Part shown: positions 1 to 8,444 of the stretch, in pieces | How the letters are laid out: every line of letters starts with the position of its first letter | Numbering within the stretch: position 1 is the stretch's first letter | Source: Bdellovibrio bacteriovorus | Lineage (GTDB): Bacteria; Bdellovibrionota; Bdellovibrionia; Bdellovibrionales; Bdellovibrionaceae | DNA length: 64,000 nt | Assembly (NCBI RefSeq): GCF_001592735.1 | Contig: NZ_LUKE01000003.1 | Span: 310,001-374,000, forward strand | Direction of reading: 5' to 3' | Program-made: the position numbers and the translations under genes | The notes under the pieces: model-generated | The model's input: the letters and a program-made list of their open reading frames with translations, nothing else | What the model was told of the DNA's origin: nothing | The model's database searches: none

Positions 1-1611
1 TATTTGAGAATCATTAAATTCCGTCAAGAAAATCCAGGAAAAGAAGCTCCAGCATCTTTGCAGCAATCTTTCGTTCGCGCTCTTTTAGAACAGCGTTTTT
101 CGCAATTTAAAACAGATCGCGAAGCTTTAGGCGAGATCAAAATCGGTATCAACGAAAACCAATATATCGATCTCGTTGCTGATTTCCAACGCGATGTTGT
201 GGCAATTCATCCTTTCCGCAATGGTAACGGCCGCACCACAAGATTATTCATGAATTATCTTTTAACCAAAGAAGGCTTACCCCCAGTTCGCTTGGTGGAT
301 CCATTCTTAGACGTTCAAGTTTCACAAAAAGAATGGCGTGAATACGTTCATAAGGGTGTCGTGAATGAAGCGGACCTTCAGGCGGATATCGTAAGCCGTG
401 TTCGCCAAGGCTTAACCGTGGAATATTCTCCGGATCTGATCTATCCAGGCCTTCCGGATAAGGTTTCCATTTCGCAAAAAACTCAAGGGTCCGATAAAGA
501 AGTAAAAAACTATGCTCAAAGCAAAGTCGACGCTTCTCAATTTAACGCTTTTGTTAAGACCATGATGGAAGTTCATCCTGAACTTCGTCAAGAAATCAAA
601 AATGATCAATTACGTGCCATGTCTCGCCTGGCCGATCTTTTTGTAGAATATTATCGTTCCAAAACGGTTCGCTATGTTCATGAAAAAGATGGCGAGCGTG
701 AAATCGGACTGCGCTTTGTGGATCCCGACTTCGTGGACCTATTCGGTGTTAACCGCGCTTATTCTAAAGAACTTTGGGATATGAAAATAGACCGCTGGTA
801 TGACAAAGACATGTTGGTCTGGCGTGGTCTTTCTAATAAGCAAACAGAATACACAAACGAACAACTTTTAAACTATTTCCAAACTCCATCCACTCACTTG
901 CTTTCAAACAGCGCAGTTAAGGCTGTGCGCGAAGGCAAATCTGTGATTGAAGCGGCAAAAGCCGATTTCAACAAATACAACCGTGAACTTTTGAACGGAG
1001 ACGTGGTTCAAATGGCCGTGGATCATCACCGCACGGGACCTCTTTACGGGGACTCTTACGGTTACTCGACTTCGAAACGCGAAGTCGTAGGTAAAGCTTT
1101 CGCGATGGGCGCCATGGTTGTTGGAGAGTACGGAAAACACAATGACCCCGCCCTTCAAGCTCAGCTAAAATCACGCATCAATGTAGCGTCTTACCGCGCT
1201 TTAAAAGACGTCGATTTAGGCCGTTTAAAAGCTTTTGATCCAGATTTTTCTTACATCTATGGCCGCCAGGCGGAGGTCATGGGGATCGGTGGTACGGATG
1301 CCGATGCGATCGTTCTGATTCAAAGAATCGATGCTAAAGGTGATGTCACCCAAACACTTTTAAGAAATATCGATAAGCCCGATGAAATTCTGGTGATCGA
1401 CGGCCGTTATGTTCCGGGCGAAGGTCCCTTAGCGCCAGAGCGTATTACTCAGCGCTATAAACTTTCAAACCCGGGCGCTGATAAAGCTCAACAAGTAAAA
1501 CAAGCAGAAGATGTGCGCGGTGAGCGCGACGTCAGACCTCCAGAGCCGGTGCATAAGCCGGCTCCACAACCTGGATTTTTAAATAAAATAAAAGGCTGGA
1601 TTTTTGGATGA
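1..1611 (+). CDS. Fic domain plus ADP-ribosyltransferase-like protein (5' end outside window)
   Basis: The reading frame is already open at base 1, so the N-terminus is missing; the downstream paralogue shows that about 280 residues are absent. A Fic motif HPFRNGNGRTTR lies at residues 69-80 (numbering from the TTG at base 4); Fic enzymes transfer AMP or other phosphate-containing groups to Ser/Thr/Tyr. The residue usually Asp/Glu before GNGR is Asn here. The C-terminal half has the order expected of an ADP-ribosyltransferase fold: R274 in VWRGL, an STS motif at 355-357 followed by a KAFA segment, and QAE at 422-424 (QxE). Function of the double enzyme is inferred, not known. It overlaps the next gene by 4 bp (ATGA), so the two are likely co-translated. 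The last 40 residues are Pro- and charge-rich. Confidence 0.8.
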   Translation, partial: YLRIIKFRQENPGKEAPASLQQSFVRALLEQRFSQFKTDREALGEIKIGINENQYIDLVADFQRDVVAIHPFRNGNGRTTRLFMNYLLTKEGLPPVRLVDPFLDVQVSQKEWREYVHKGVVNEADLQADIVSRVRQGLTVEYSPDLIYPGLPDKVSISQKTQGSDKEVKNYAQSKVDASQFNAFVKTMMEVHPELRQEIKNDQLRAMSRLADLFVEYYRSKTVRYVHEKDGEREIGLRFVDPDFVDLFGVNRAYSKELWDMKIDRWYDKDMLVWRGLSNKQTEYTNEQLLNYFQTPSTHLLSNSAVKAVREGKSVIEAAKADFNKYNRELLNGDVVQMAVDHHRTGPLYGDSYGYSTSKREVVGKAFAMGAMVVGEYGKHNDPALQAQLKSRINVASYRALKDVDLGRLKAFDPDFSYIYGRQAEVMGIGGTDADAIVLIQRIDAKGDVTQTLLRNIDKPDEILVIDGRYVPGEGPLAPERITQRYKLSNPGADKAQQVKQAEDVRGERDVRPPEPVHKPAPQPGFLNKIKGWIFG

Positions 1612-3923
1612 TGCAAATGTTTCGTAAAACTTTAGGAATGTGGATAGTCCTTCTTATCGCGGCGACTCAAGCCCAAGCTGCGGTGATGTGTGATTATGTA
1701 TTTATAAACCCGACGGTCGCAGCCCGCCCTGTGGGCTTTGGATTGAGATCGGAGTCGGGACATATTACTCCGGTTGAGCTTGCTAAATTCCGCCAAACCA
1801 AAACGGAGCTGTGGCGCACTCTTGAAAAGTTGCCTGCAGAGCGCCGCAAAAACGTGGAGCATCTTTTAGCTTCTATCGAGTTTTTTGATTACACCCATCT
1901 TGCAGCGAAGCTCGTTCCTAATTTTTTATCAGGCGGTAAAGAAAGTTTTGATTTCACCAATCTTTACGACAGCACATACGCCTGGAGTGAGGTCAAAGGC
2001 GCCCCTTTTAAAGGATTTTTAAATGCGCGTGATAATTTCTTAAGAAAAGAAACACCGAAGGTTTCGGCGGATCTTTTATTAGAAATTCACAAGCGTGCGA
2101 TGATTGATGGCGTTGAAGGAATCAAGGCTGAACAATTGGGCTTATGGCGCAACGGACACTGGTTAGGAAACGCTTCTGGACAAACCGCTTTAAGCAAAAA
2201 AGAAATCGCAAATATTGATTCCAACCCGTATTTGCTTTTTGAAAAAAATCCGTTTGATTATTCTGCCGGTAATGGTCCGACACTTTTGTGGGAAAATGTC
2301 ACGGTCTGGGGTTCTTTGCGCGATATGAAGGCATCTGTGGATTACTCATCCCGCACCGCGGGATACATCCATTACCCGTTTGTGATTACACCAAAACAAG
2401 AGACCATTGACCTTATCAAAGATTCTCATCCACAGTTGTGGCAGAATATTCAAAACTATCGCGCAAAGTACGGAGTGAACTCTCGAGGCAAAGGTCCGGA
2501 TGGGCTTGAAGCGGCCTTCACAAAAGCATTGGTTGAAGCGCGTTTTGCCCGATATGAAAAAGATCGAGCGGAACTTGGCGAAGTTAAAATCGGCATTAAC
2601 GAAAATAAATACATCGACCTTATCGCCGACCTCCAGCGCGATCTTGTGGCGATTCATCCAGTCTTAAACGGCAATGGTCGCACGACAAGACTGTTGATGA
2701 ACTATCTTTTAACTAAAGAAGGCTTACCACCCGTTCGTCTAGTAGATCCTTTTTTAGATGTTCAAGTGTCACAACAAGAATGGCGCGAATATGTGCATAA
2801 AGGCGTGGTTAACAGCGCCAAACTTCAAGCCGACGTTTTATATCGTGTGCAAAATGGTCTAGTTGTTGAACATTCTCCTGAACTTATTTATCCAGGTATC
2901 GCCGCCACTGTGAATATTTCCATGCGCAAGCAAGGGTCTAAAACCACAGTCCAAAATTATGCGAAGGCCACCGTCGACGGGGCGCAATTTAATGCATTTA
3001 TTAAAGCCCAAATGGCCGCTCACCCAAATCTGCGCCAAGAGTTAGATAACAATCGTCTTCAAACCATGTCGCAGCTCAACGAGCTCTTTATGGAGTTTTA
3101 TCGCACTAAGACCGTACGCTATATCTTGGAAAAAGATGGAAAAGCCGAAGACGCGTCATTGCGCTTTGTCGACCCTGACTTTATTCAGACTTTCGGGATA
3201 AACCGTTCCGCCTCTAAAGAGCGTTGGCAGGCCAAGATAGATCGTTGGTATGATAAAGAGATGCTTGTATGGCGTGGACTTGCAAATAAACATTCACAAC
3301 CTAGCAATCAAGAGTTGTTAGAATACTTTAAGTCCCCGACCACGCATTTGGTATCTAATCGCGTTTTAAGTGCGGTTTACCGCGATCGCAAGCCGTTACT
3401 AGAGGCTATCAAGGAAGACTTTGAATTTTACAACCAAGAGCTTTTAAACGGTAAGATTATTGAAATGGCCGTTGATCATCACAGATCAGGTCCTCGTTAT
3501 GGCGACTCTTACGGATACTCGACCTCAAAGCGTGAAGTCGTAGGTAAAGCTTTTGCTATGGGTGCGATGGTTGTTGGAAAATACGGTGATCACACCAACA
3601 AAGAGGCGCAAAACATGCTGCAATCCCGTATTAATGTTGCTTCTTATCGCGCGATTAAAGACGTGGACTTAGGTCGCTTAAAAGCGATTGATCCTGAGTT
3701 TAGTTATATCTATGGCCGCCAGGCTGAAGTCATGGGTATTGGTGGGACGGATGCCGACGCCGTGATGCTGATTCAAAGAATTGATGCTAAAGGAAACGTG
3801 ATCGAGACATTCTTAAGAAATACTGAAAAACCCAGCGAGATTCTTTTAATCGAAGGTCGCTATGTGCCTAGCGAGGGCCCTCTCCCGCCAGGCAAAATCA
3901 AAGCTCGCTATTCTATTCTTTAA
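1608..3923 (+). CDS. exported Fic domain plus ADP-ribosyltransferase-like protein, paralogue of the preceding gene
   Basis: 771 residues. The N-terminus is a signal peptide (charged start, hydrophobic stretch, cleavage near AQA-AV at about residue 25), so the protein leaves the cytoplasm. The Fic domain spans about 150-420, with HPVLNGNGRTTR at 350-361. The catalytic His and GNGR loop are intact, but the usual Phe is Val and the Asp/Glu is Asn. The C-terminal domain has R556 (VWRGL), STS at 638-640 and QAE at 705-707, the R-S-E layout of ADP-ribosyltransferases. The two genes align along their whole shared length, so they arose by tandem duplication. In a predator an exported double modifier could act on prey targets; that is inference. 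The stop codon overlaps that of the convergent lipoprotein gene. Confidence 0.85.
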   Translation: MMQMFRKTLGMWIVLLIAATQAQAAVMCDYVFINPTVAARPVGFGLRSESGHITPVELAKFRQTKTELWRTLEKLPAERRKNVEHLLASIEFFDYTHLAAKLVPNFLSGGKESFDFTNLYDSTYAWSEVKGAPFKGFLNARDNFLRKETPKVSADLLLEIHKRAMIDGVEGIKAEQLGLWRNGHWLGNASGQTALSKKEIANIDSNPYLLFEKNPFDYSAGNGPTLLWENVTVWGSLRDMKASVDYSSRTAGYIHYPFVITPKQETIDLIKDSHPQLWQNIQNYRAKYGVNSRGKGPDGLEAAFTKALVEARFARYEKDRAELGEVKIGINENKYIDLIADLQRDLVAIHPVLNGNGRTTRLLMNYLLTKEGLPPVRLVDPFLDVQVSQQEWREYVHKGVVNSAKLQADVLYRVQNGLVVEHSPELIYPGIAATVNISMRKQGSKTTVQNYAKATVDGAQFNAFIKAQMAAHPNLRQELDNNRLQTMSQLNELFMEFYRTKTVRYILEKDGKAEDASLRFVDPDFIQTFGINRSASKERWQAKIDRWYDKEMLVWRGLANKHSQPSNQELLEYFKSPTTHLVSNRVLSAVYRDRKPLLEAIKEDFEFYNQELLNGKIIEMAVDHHRSGPRYGDSYGYSTSKREVVGKAFAMGAMVVGKYGDHTNKEAQNMLQSRINVASYRAIKDVDLGRLKAIDPEFSYIYGRQAEVMGIGGTDADAVMLIQRIDAKGNVIETFLRNTEKPSEILLIEGRYVPSEGPLPPGKIKARYSIL

Positions 3924-4330
3924 TCAACAGTCCATTCCTTGAAGCCCAATTTTACTGCGGCTTCAAGGTCTTTACGGTCAATTTCATAGACATTGTTTTG
4001 GCCCGTGGGAGATCCGCACACTTGAATGCGCATCATCCCATCGTTTTTGTTTGCGGCCGAATAGACCTTGATGTTCTTGAGCTCTTTTTGCATTTCAGCG
4101 ACGGGGATGGCTTTTCCCTGACCACATTGCAAAGACCCATCGGCTTTAAAAACTTTCACACGCTCTGTTTTAGCAGAAACCACACCCACCTCCGCGCCGG
4201 CAGCCGGGGCTGTTACGGCTGAGCTTGCTGTTGCGTTTGTATTCACGTCTTTTTTTTGCGAGCGGCAGTTTCCATGAGTGCACGCACCTAAAGTGAAAAT
4301 AAAAGGTAAAAGCAAAAGTGCTTTTCTCAT
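3920..4330 (-). CDS. small lipoprotein, function unknown
   Basis: 136 residues. A lipoprotein signal peptide ends in the lipobox LGAC (Cys at about 17), so it should be membrane anchored. An Ala/Thr-rich linker follows, then a small domain with two Cys (CGQG and VCGSPTG) that may form a disulfide. I recognise no family. It starts 10 bp after bamB on the same strand and is probably the last gene of the yfgM-bamB transcript. Its stop codon overlaps the stop of the convergent Fic-ART gene. Confidence 0.75.
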   Translation of the reverse strand: MRKALLLLPFIFTLGACTHGNCRSQKKDVNTNATASSAVTAPAAGAEVGVVSAKTERVKVFKADGSLQCGQGKAIPVAEMQKELKNIKVYSAANKNDGMMRIQVCGSPTGQNNVYEIDRKDLEAAVKLGFKEWTVD

Positions 4331-4340
4331 TTAAAACCTC

Positions 4341-5501
4341 CTAGAAAAACGACTGACGAACCCAACCGGCGTCGATCGCATAAAGATTGGCTTCGCCAGA
4401 AATAAAGTACACGCGATTGTTTTTCTCGTCCACTTGCGGAGTGGAAAGAATTCCACGACCAGGTTCAAAAGAACCCAATTCCGCACCCGAGTTTACGTCT
4501 AAGAAGCGCAAATGACCTTGAGATTCTCCAAACACCAAAGAACCTTTGTAAAGCTGTACTTGAGTCGCAATACCGTCAGCAATTTTGTAAGACCAAACTT
4601 TATCGCCGTTCGCTTTTTTCAAGGCCAAGACTTCACCATTTGAAGTGGGATAAATCAGCTTATCACCCACCAAGGTGACTCCACTGTAACCGCCACTTTC
4701 TACACGCCAAAGGACCTCGCCTTTTTCTGCAGAGATGCAGTAAAGCTTATCGTCATATCCTGCGACATAGATCATGCCATTATCTAAAACCGGGGTCGCA
4801 TCAATATCACGAAAGCGTTTGCTGCGATTTAACTGTTGATCCCAGATCACAGCCCCCGAGCTGGCATTCAGAGCCACTAGTGCGCCATCTGAAAAACCAA
4901 CATAAAGAACACCATTATTTAAGACAGCCTGGCTGCCTCCGCGAATCGAAAACTGCGACGTATCTTGTCGAGAGTAAAGCCACAACTGTCGACCTGAGGC
5001 CGCATCCAAGGCGTAAAAAACATTATTTCCCGCTAAGAAATAGATCACACCGTTATCTAATAATGGAGCGGCTAGGTTTTCAGATTTAGTAGGGAAAGAC
5101 CATTGCACAATGCCGGAGCTGGCTTCGATGGAATAAAACATTCCATCACTCGCCCCGACAAAAAGTCGGTCCTTCACGGAAGCTGCACTCGGCTCAACAC
5201 CATTAGGGATTTTCAAACGCCATTTTTCACGGCCGGATTCTTTTTGATAAGCCACAATTCCATCAAGACCATTGCCTTGAATGACCAGGTCACCCACCAT
5301 CAACGGACTCATGCGATTGATTTTACGGAAGCCTAGATTGTCTTGGGCCGTCGTTTGACGGATCCAAGCTGTCTTTACTTCGTAATGACGTTTGTTTTCG
5401 TTAAGAGAACTCCAGCGCTCCAGCGTACTGTGAACCGTCGTACATCCCGTGAGCGCTAAGAACAACGAACAGACCAATGAACTCAGAAGCAATGCCTTCA
5501 T
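4341..5501 (-). CDS. bamB: outer membrane protein assembly factor BamB
   Basis: 386 residues. The lipobox LTGC (Cys20) anchors the protein in the membrane. Seven PQQ-type blades can be read, each with a Gly-x-x-x-W core (for example REKWRLKIP, IVQWSFP, RQLWLYS, AVIWDQQ, EVLWRVE, DKVWSYK), which gives the eight-bladed propeller known for BamB of the BAM outer-membrane protein insertion machine. Its length matches the family (about 390). It lies 24 bp downstream of a YfgM-like gene, the same order as yfgM-bamB in gammaproteobacteria, which supports the name. Confidence 0.9.
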   Translation of the reverse strand: MKALLLSSLVCSLFLALTGCTTVHSTLERWSSLNENKRHYEVKTAWIRQTTAQDNLGFRKINRMSPLMVGDLVIQGNGLDGIVAYQKESGREKWRLKIPNGVEPSAASVKDRLFVGASDGMFYSIEASSGIVQWSFPTKSENLAAPLLDNGVIYFLAGNNVFYALDAASGRQLWLYSRQDTSQFSIRGGSQAVLNNGVLYVGFSDGALVALNASSGAVIWDQQLNRSKRFRDIDATPVLDNGMIYVAGYDDKLYCISAEKGEVLWRVESGGYSGVTLVGDKLIYPTSNGEVLALKKANGDKVWSYKIADGIATQVQLYKGSLVFGESQGHLRFLDVNSGAELGSFEPGRGILSTPQVDEKNNRVYFISGEANLYAIDAGWVRQSFF

Positions 5502-5525
5502 GAAGTCTCCTTAAAAAACCAGGAA

Positions 5526-6326
5526 CTACAGATTCTTTTTAGCTTTTAACAGACGTAAATACTTTTGCGCCTCACGAGAAGCGGCAAAGTTCGTCGTTGC
5601 GGGGTCTTGTTTACCGCTTAGCTCAGTATAGATTGTTTCAGCCTTCGCCAAATCATTCATAGATTCAAAACAAAGACCCATGCGCAATTTTGCTTCATCA
5701 TGAGCGAATGCCAAAGATTTCACTTTGGTGATATTTTCCCATTTTTCAACAGCGCCATTGCAATCATTTTTATTGGCAAGAACATTGCCCATTTGCATCC
5801 ATACTAACGACGTCAAAGCGTCGTCTTTATCTAGACCTTTTTCAACTTTTTGCAAAACCCCTAAGGCTTCGTCATTTTTTTTGTAGGTCAAATAGATGTC
5901 GCTCAAATTCAAAGCCGCCATTTGCGCGGCTTTACTGGAAGAGTCTTCGTTTAAGAAAGCTTCAAAACCCGCAATCACCGTTCCATAATCTGTTTGCATA
6001 TCACCAGAGGCTTTTTTACCTGTTGGTGTTGGAGCTTTTTTATCTTTGCTTTGTGCCGCTAAAAGTTCAGCACGAGCCGCTTCATCAAAACCGCGCTTTA
6101 CTTCGGTGTAGTTTTTCTCTAAAACGAAGTATTTTTCTTGCTGAGTCATTTCTTTTTTATTGCTGAAATAACCGAAAATCGAAATACCAACGCCCACCAC
6201 AACAAAAAGAGCCACGGCACCAATAACCATGTTTGAATGAGTGGTCGTCCAAATAAAACCTTGGCGCAGGGTTTTCGTTACTTGATCTGGTGATTTCACG
6301 TCTTCTTTTGTTAGCTTTGTCGTCAA
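5526..6326 (-). CDS. YfgM-like membrane-anchored tetratricopeptide protein
   Basis: 266 residues. There is a short cytoplasmic N-terminus, one transmembrane helix at about 33-53, and then a helical repeat region (TPR_21 type) facing the periplasm, with segments such as AAQMAALNLSDIYLTYKKND. YfgM in E. coli is a periplasmic chaperone-like partner of the Sec translocon. The identity rests on this architecture and on its position directly upstream of bamB. Confidence 0.75.
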   Translation of the reverse strand: MTTKLTKEDVKSPDQVTKTLRQGFIWTTTHSNMVIGAVALFVVVGVGISIFGYFSNKKEMTQQEKYFVLEKNYTEVKRGFDEAARAELLAAQSKDKKAPTPTGKKASGDMQTDYGTVIAGFEAFLNEDSSSKAAQMAALNLSDIYLTYKKNDEALGVLQKVEKGLDKDDALTSLVWMQMGNVLANKNDCNGAVEKWENITKVKSLAFAHDEAKLRMGLCFESMNDLAKAETIYTELSGKQDPATTNFAASREAQKYLRLLKAKKNL

Positions 6327-6443
6327 AGTGCTTCCTCGCTGTTGAACTTAAATCTTATTCAATACTTACAACCCAAAGATTGTTCTAAAGGCCCCGCCTT
6401 ATGTCAAGAAACCAGAGCTGTTAAAAATGAAACAACTCTCGGT

Positions 6444-6487
6444 AATAACGCGCAAAGCTGCCGACGCCGGCAACGAATCGCGTTATT
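6444..6487. repeat. nested inverted repeat (double hairpin)
   Basis: The outer arms AATAACGCG (6444-6452) and CGCGTTATT (6479-6487) are perfectly complementary. Inside them lies a second stem TGCCG (6459-6463) with CGGCA (6468-6472). It sits between the starts of two unrelated transcription units, just 3' of the VOC gene. There is no T-tract on either side, so it is not an ordinary intrinsic terminator. Confidence 0.6.
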
Positions 6488-6499
6488 CCCACTCCGCTT

Positions 6500-6982
6500 C
6501 TAAGAGCCCTTTCTAGCCGCATCGATTTTTGCCACATCAATTTTTTGCATGGTCATCATAGCTGCAAAGACTCTCTGAGCTTCAGCTCCGCCAGCCGCCA
6601 TGGCTTCCGTAAGTGTCTTCGGCGTGATTTGCCACGAAACACCCCACTTGTCTTTACACCATCCGCAATCACTTTCTTTACCGCCATTACCAACGATGGC
6701 GTTCCAATATCGGTCTGTTTCTTCTTGATTGTCCGTGGCAATTTGAAACGAGAAGGCTTCCGTCTGCTTAAAAGCATTGCCTCCATTAAGTCCTAGGCAA
6801 GGAATCCCACACACGGTGAACTCCACCGTAAGCACATCTCCTTTTTTTCCTGAGGGATAGTCCCCCGGGGCCCGATGCACGGCCGTGACGGCACTATTAG
6901 GAAAGACTTCACAGTAAAATCGAGCCGCCGCTTCAGCGTCTTTATCATACCAGATACAAATGGTGTTTTTAGCAATAGACAT
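6500..6982 (-). CDS. VOC superfamily protein, PhnB-like
   Basis: 160 residues. The pattern fits the PhnB/3-demethylubiquinone-9 methyltransferase-like branch of the vicinal-oxygen-chelate (glyoxalase) fold: CIWYDKDAEAAARFYCEVFP at the N-terminus, LGLNGG in the middle, and GWCKDKWGVSWQITP near the end. The actual substrate cannot be told. A good ribosome site (AGGAG) precedes the ATG. It appears to be a single-gene unit. Confidence 0.8.
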   Translation of the reverse strand: MSIAKNTICIWYDKDAEAAARFYCEVFPNSAVTAVHRAPGDYPSGKKGDVLTVEFTVCGIPCLGLNGGNAFKQTEAFSFQIATDNQEETDRYWNAIVGNGGKESDCGWCKDKWGVSWQITPKTLTEAMAAGGAEAQRVFAAMMTMQKIDVAKIDAARKGS

Positions 6983-7065
6983 AAGGAACTCCTCTTTGGG
7001 CTATCTTAAAAAGTTAACTTAAGATTAGAGTTCACAGCAAATGAGATTGTTCTGATCTACAGCAT

Positions 7066-7096
7066 AAAAAAACCCTGGAGTTCTCCAGGGTTTTTA
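7066..7096 (-). terminator. intrinsic terminator after the leucine dehydrogenase gene
   Basis: Stem CCCTGGAG/CTCCAGGG with a 2-nt loop, flanked by seven A on the left (T on the minus strand) and five T on the right. It can work in both directions; on the minus strand it ends the dehydrogenase transcript, about 70 bp past its stop codon. Confidence 0.8.
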
Positions 7097-7106
7097 AGTT
7101 GATAGG

Positions 7107-7162
7107 TGCTGCTTCAGCCTGCGCGCCCGAAGGCGCTTCGGCACTGCGGCCTGCCGGCCCGA
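7107..7162 (-). repeat. stop-codon-associated GC-rich hairpin element, copy 1
   Basis: On the minus strand this begins directly after the TAG of the dehydrogenase gene and ends in CTGAAGCAGCA. Its core is a hairpin GCGCC-TTCG-GGCGC (7123-7136). Two more copies are at 53658-53708 and 58813-58856, each directly after a stop codon and sharing the flanks, while the stem bases differ and still pair. Confidence 0.65.
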
Positions 7163-8278
7163 CTATCGATTGTGAACTTCTTTAAGCGTGGTGAACGCGC
7201 GAGAAGATTTGCCCGGATGGCGTTGTTTTAGGCGACCAATGGTGTTGATGCGCTCTTCGGCCAAACGGTCTGCCGCCGTGTGGGTGCCGATATTGTCGCG
7301 TTTGGCGATTTCGTAAACCTTAAGGATGTTATCAAAAACGCGTTTTGTTTTTTCAAAAGCACGTTCTGGAGAGTAACCTTCAAGCTCCACAAACACGTTC
7401 ATCAAACCACCGGCATTGATCACGTAATCCGGAGCATACAAAATGCCCAACTCTTTTAAATGATCGCCGTGACGAGCTTCCGCAAGGACGTTATTCGCGC
7501 CACCCGCGATAACTTTAGTTTTAAATTTAGAGATCGTTTGATCATTCACCACTGCACCCAATGCACAAGGAGCGAAAATATCCGACTCTACAGTTAAAAT
7601 TTCCTCTGGAGAAACCGCTTTAGCGCCGAATTGCTCAGCCACTTTTTTTGTGCGATTCATATCGATGTCCGCAACAGTCACGATCGCACCTTCTTCGTTT
7701 AAATAACGAACTAGATTCGAACCGACATTTCCTAGGCCTTGAACAGAAATACGCATGCCCTTTAAAGCCGCTGTGCCGAATTTTTCTTGAGCCGACGCCT
7801 TAATCCCCATTAAAACACCATGGGCTGTGTAGGGAGATGGATCCCCCGAGCCACCGAAGTCTTTAGGAATACCTGTCACCCATGGAGTTTCCATGTAGAT
7901 GTGTTCCATATCTTGAACGTTGGTACCCACGTCTTCCGCCGTGATGTATTTACCATTTAAAGAGTTTACGAATTGACCAAAAGCTCTAAAAAGACCTTCT
8001 GATTTTTGAGTTTTCGCATCGCCGATGATGACAGCTTTACCGCCACCCAAGTTTAAACCCGCTGCGGCGGCTTTATATGTCATCCCTTTAGATAAACGCA
8101 AAACGTCGACAAGAGCTTCGTCTTCGTTTTTATAGTTCCACATACGAGTTCCGCCCAAAGCAGGTCCCAAAGATGTATTATGAATCGCGATGATAGCTTT
8201 TAGACCGACGTGTGGATCGTTACAGAAAACGACTTGTTCATGGTCTCCGTGCTGAGAAATAACCTCGAAAGTTCCCAC
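7163..8278 (-). CDS. leucine dehydrogenase-like Glu/Leu/Phe/Val dehydrogenase
   Basis: 371 residues, the usual length for leucine dehydrogenases. The enzyme reversibly deaminates branched-chain amino acids with NAD. The N-terminal catalytic domain has GPALGGTRMW and GLNLGGGKA with the paired lysines K69 and K81. The Rossmann domain has GLGNVGSNL near residue 180. The start is GTG, preceded by AAAGGAG at the right distance. This fits an organism that feeds on amino acids taken from prey protein. Phenylalanine or valine dehydrogenase is an alternative specificity. Confidence 0.85.
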   Translation of the reverse strand: MGTFEVISQHGDHEQVVFCNDPHVGLKAIIAIHNTSLGPALGGTRMWNYKNEDEALVDVLRLSKGMTYKAAAAGLNLGGGKAVIIGDAKTQKSEGLFRAFGQFVNSLNGKYITAEDVGTNVQDMEHIYMETPWVTGIPKDFGGSGDPSPYTAHGVLMGIKASAQEKFGTAALKGMRISVQGLGNVGSNLVRYLNEEGAIVTVADIDMNRTKKVAEQFGAKAVSPEEILTVESDIFAPCALGAVVNDQTISKFKTKVIAGGANNVLAEARHGDHLKELGILYAPDYVINAGGLMNVFVELEGYSPERAFEKTKRVFDNILKVYEIAKRDNIGTHTAADRLAEERINTIGRLKQRHPGKSSRAFTTLKEVHNR

Positions 8279-8390
8279 TATTAGGCTCCTTTAAATTAGA
8301 TTGCCGAGAAATAATGGGCTCCCTGGAGTAAAAATACTAGGCTTAATGCGTTGAATAAGCCGCGGGGTATAAAATGCATTCAAAAAGAGC

Positions 8391-8425
8391 AAAAAAAGAG
8401 GGGAGACCTAAGCACTCCCCTCTTT
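8391..8425 (-). terminator. intrinsic terminator after argS
   Basis: Perfect 11-bp stem AAAGAGGGGAG (8395-8405) and CTCCCCTCTTT (8415-8425). On the minus strand it is followed by seven T. It lies 20 bp beyond the argS stop codon. Confidence 0.85.
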
Positions 8426-8444
8426 AAATAAAAACCAACTCAGA

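Noticed and set aside
1-3923. Fic domains as inactive because Asn replaces Asp/Glu before GNGR
   Set aside because: Asn is tolerated at this position in some Fic proteins, and the catalytic His and Gly-Asn-Gly-Arg loop are intact. Inactivity cannot be concluded from this change.
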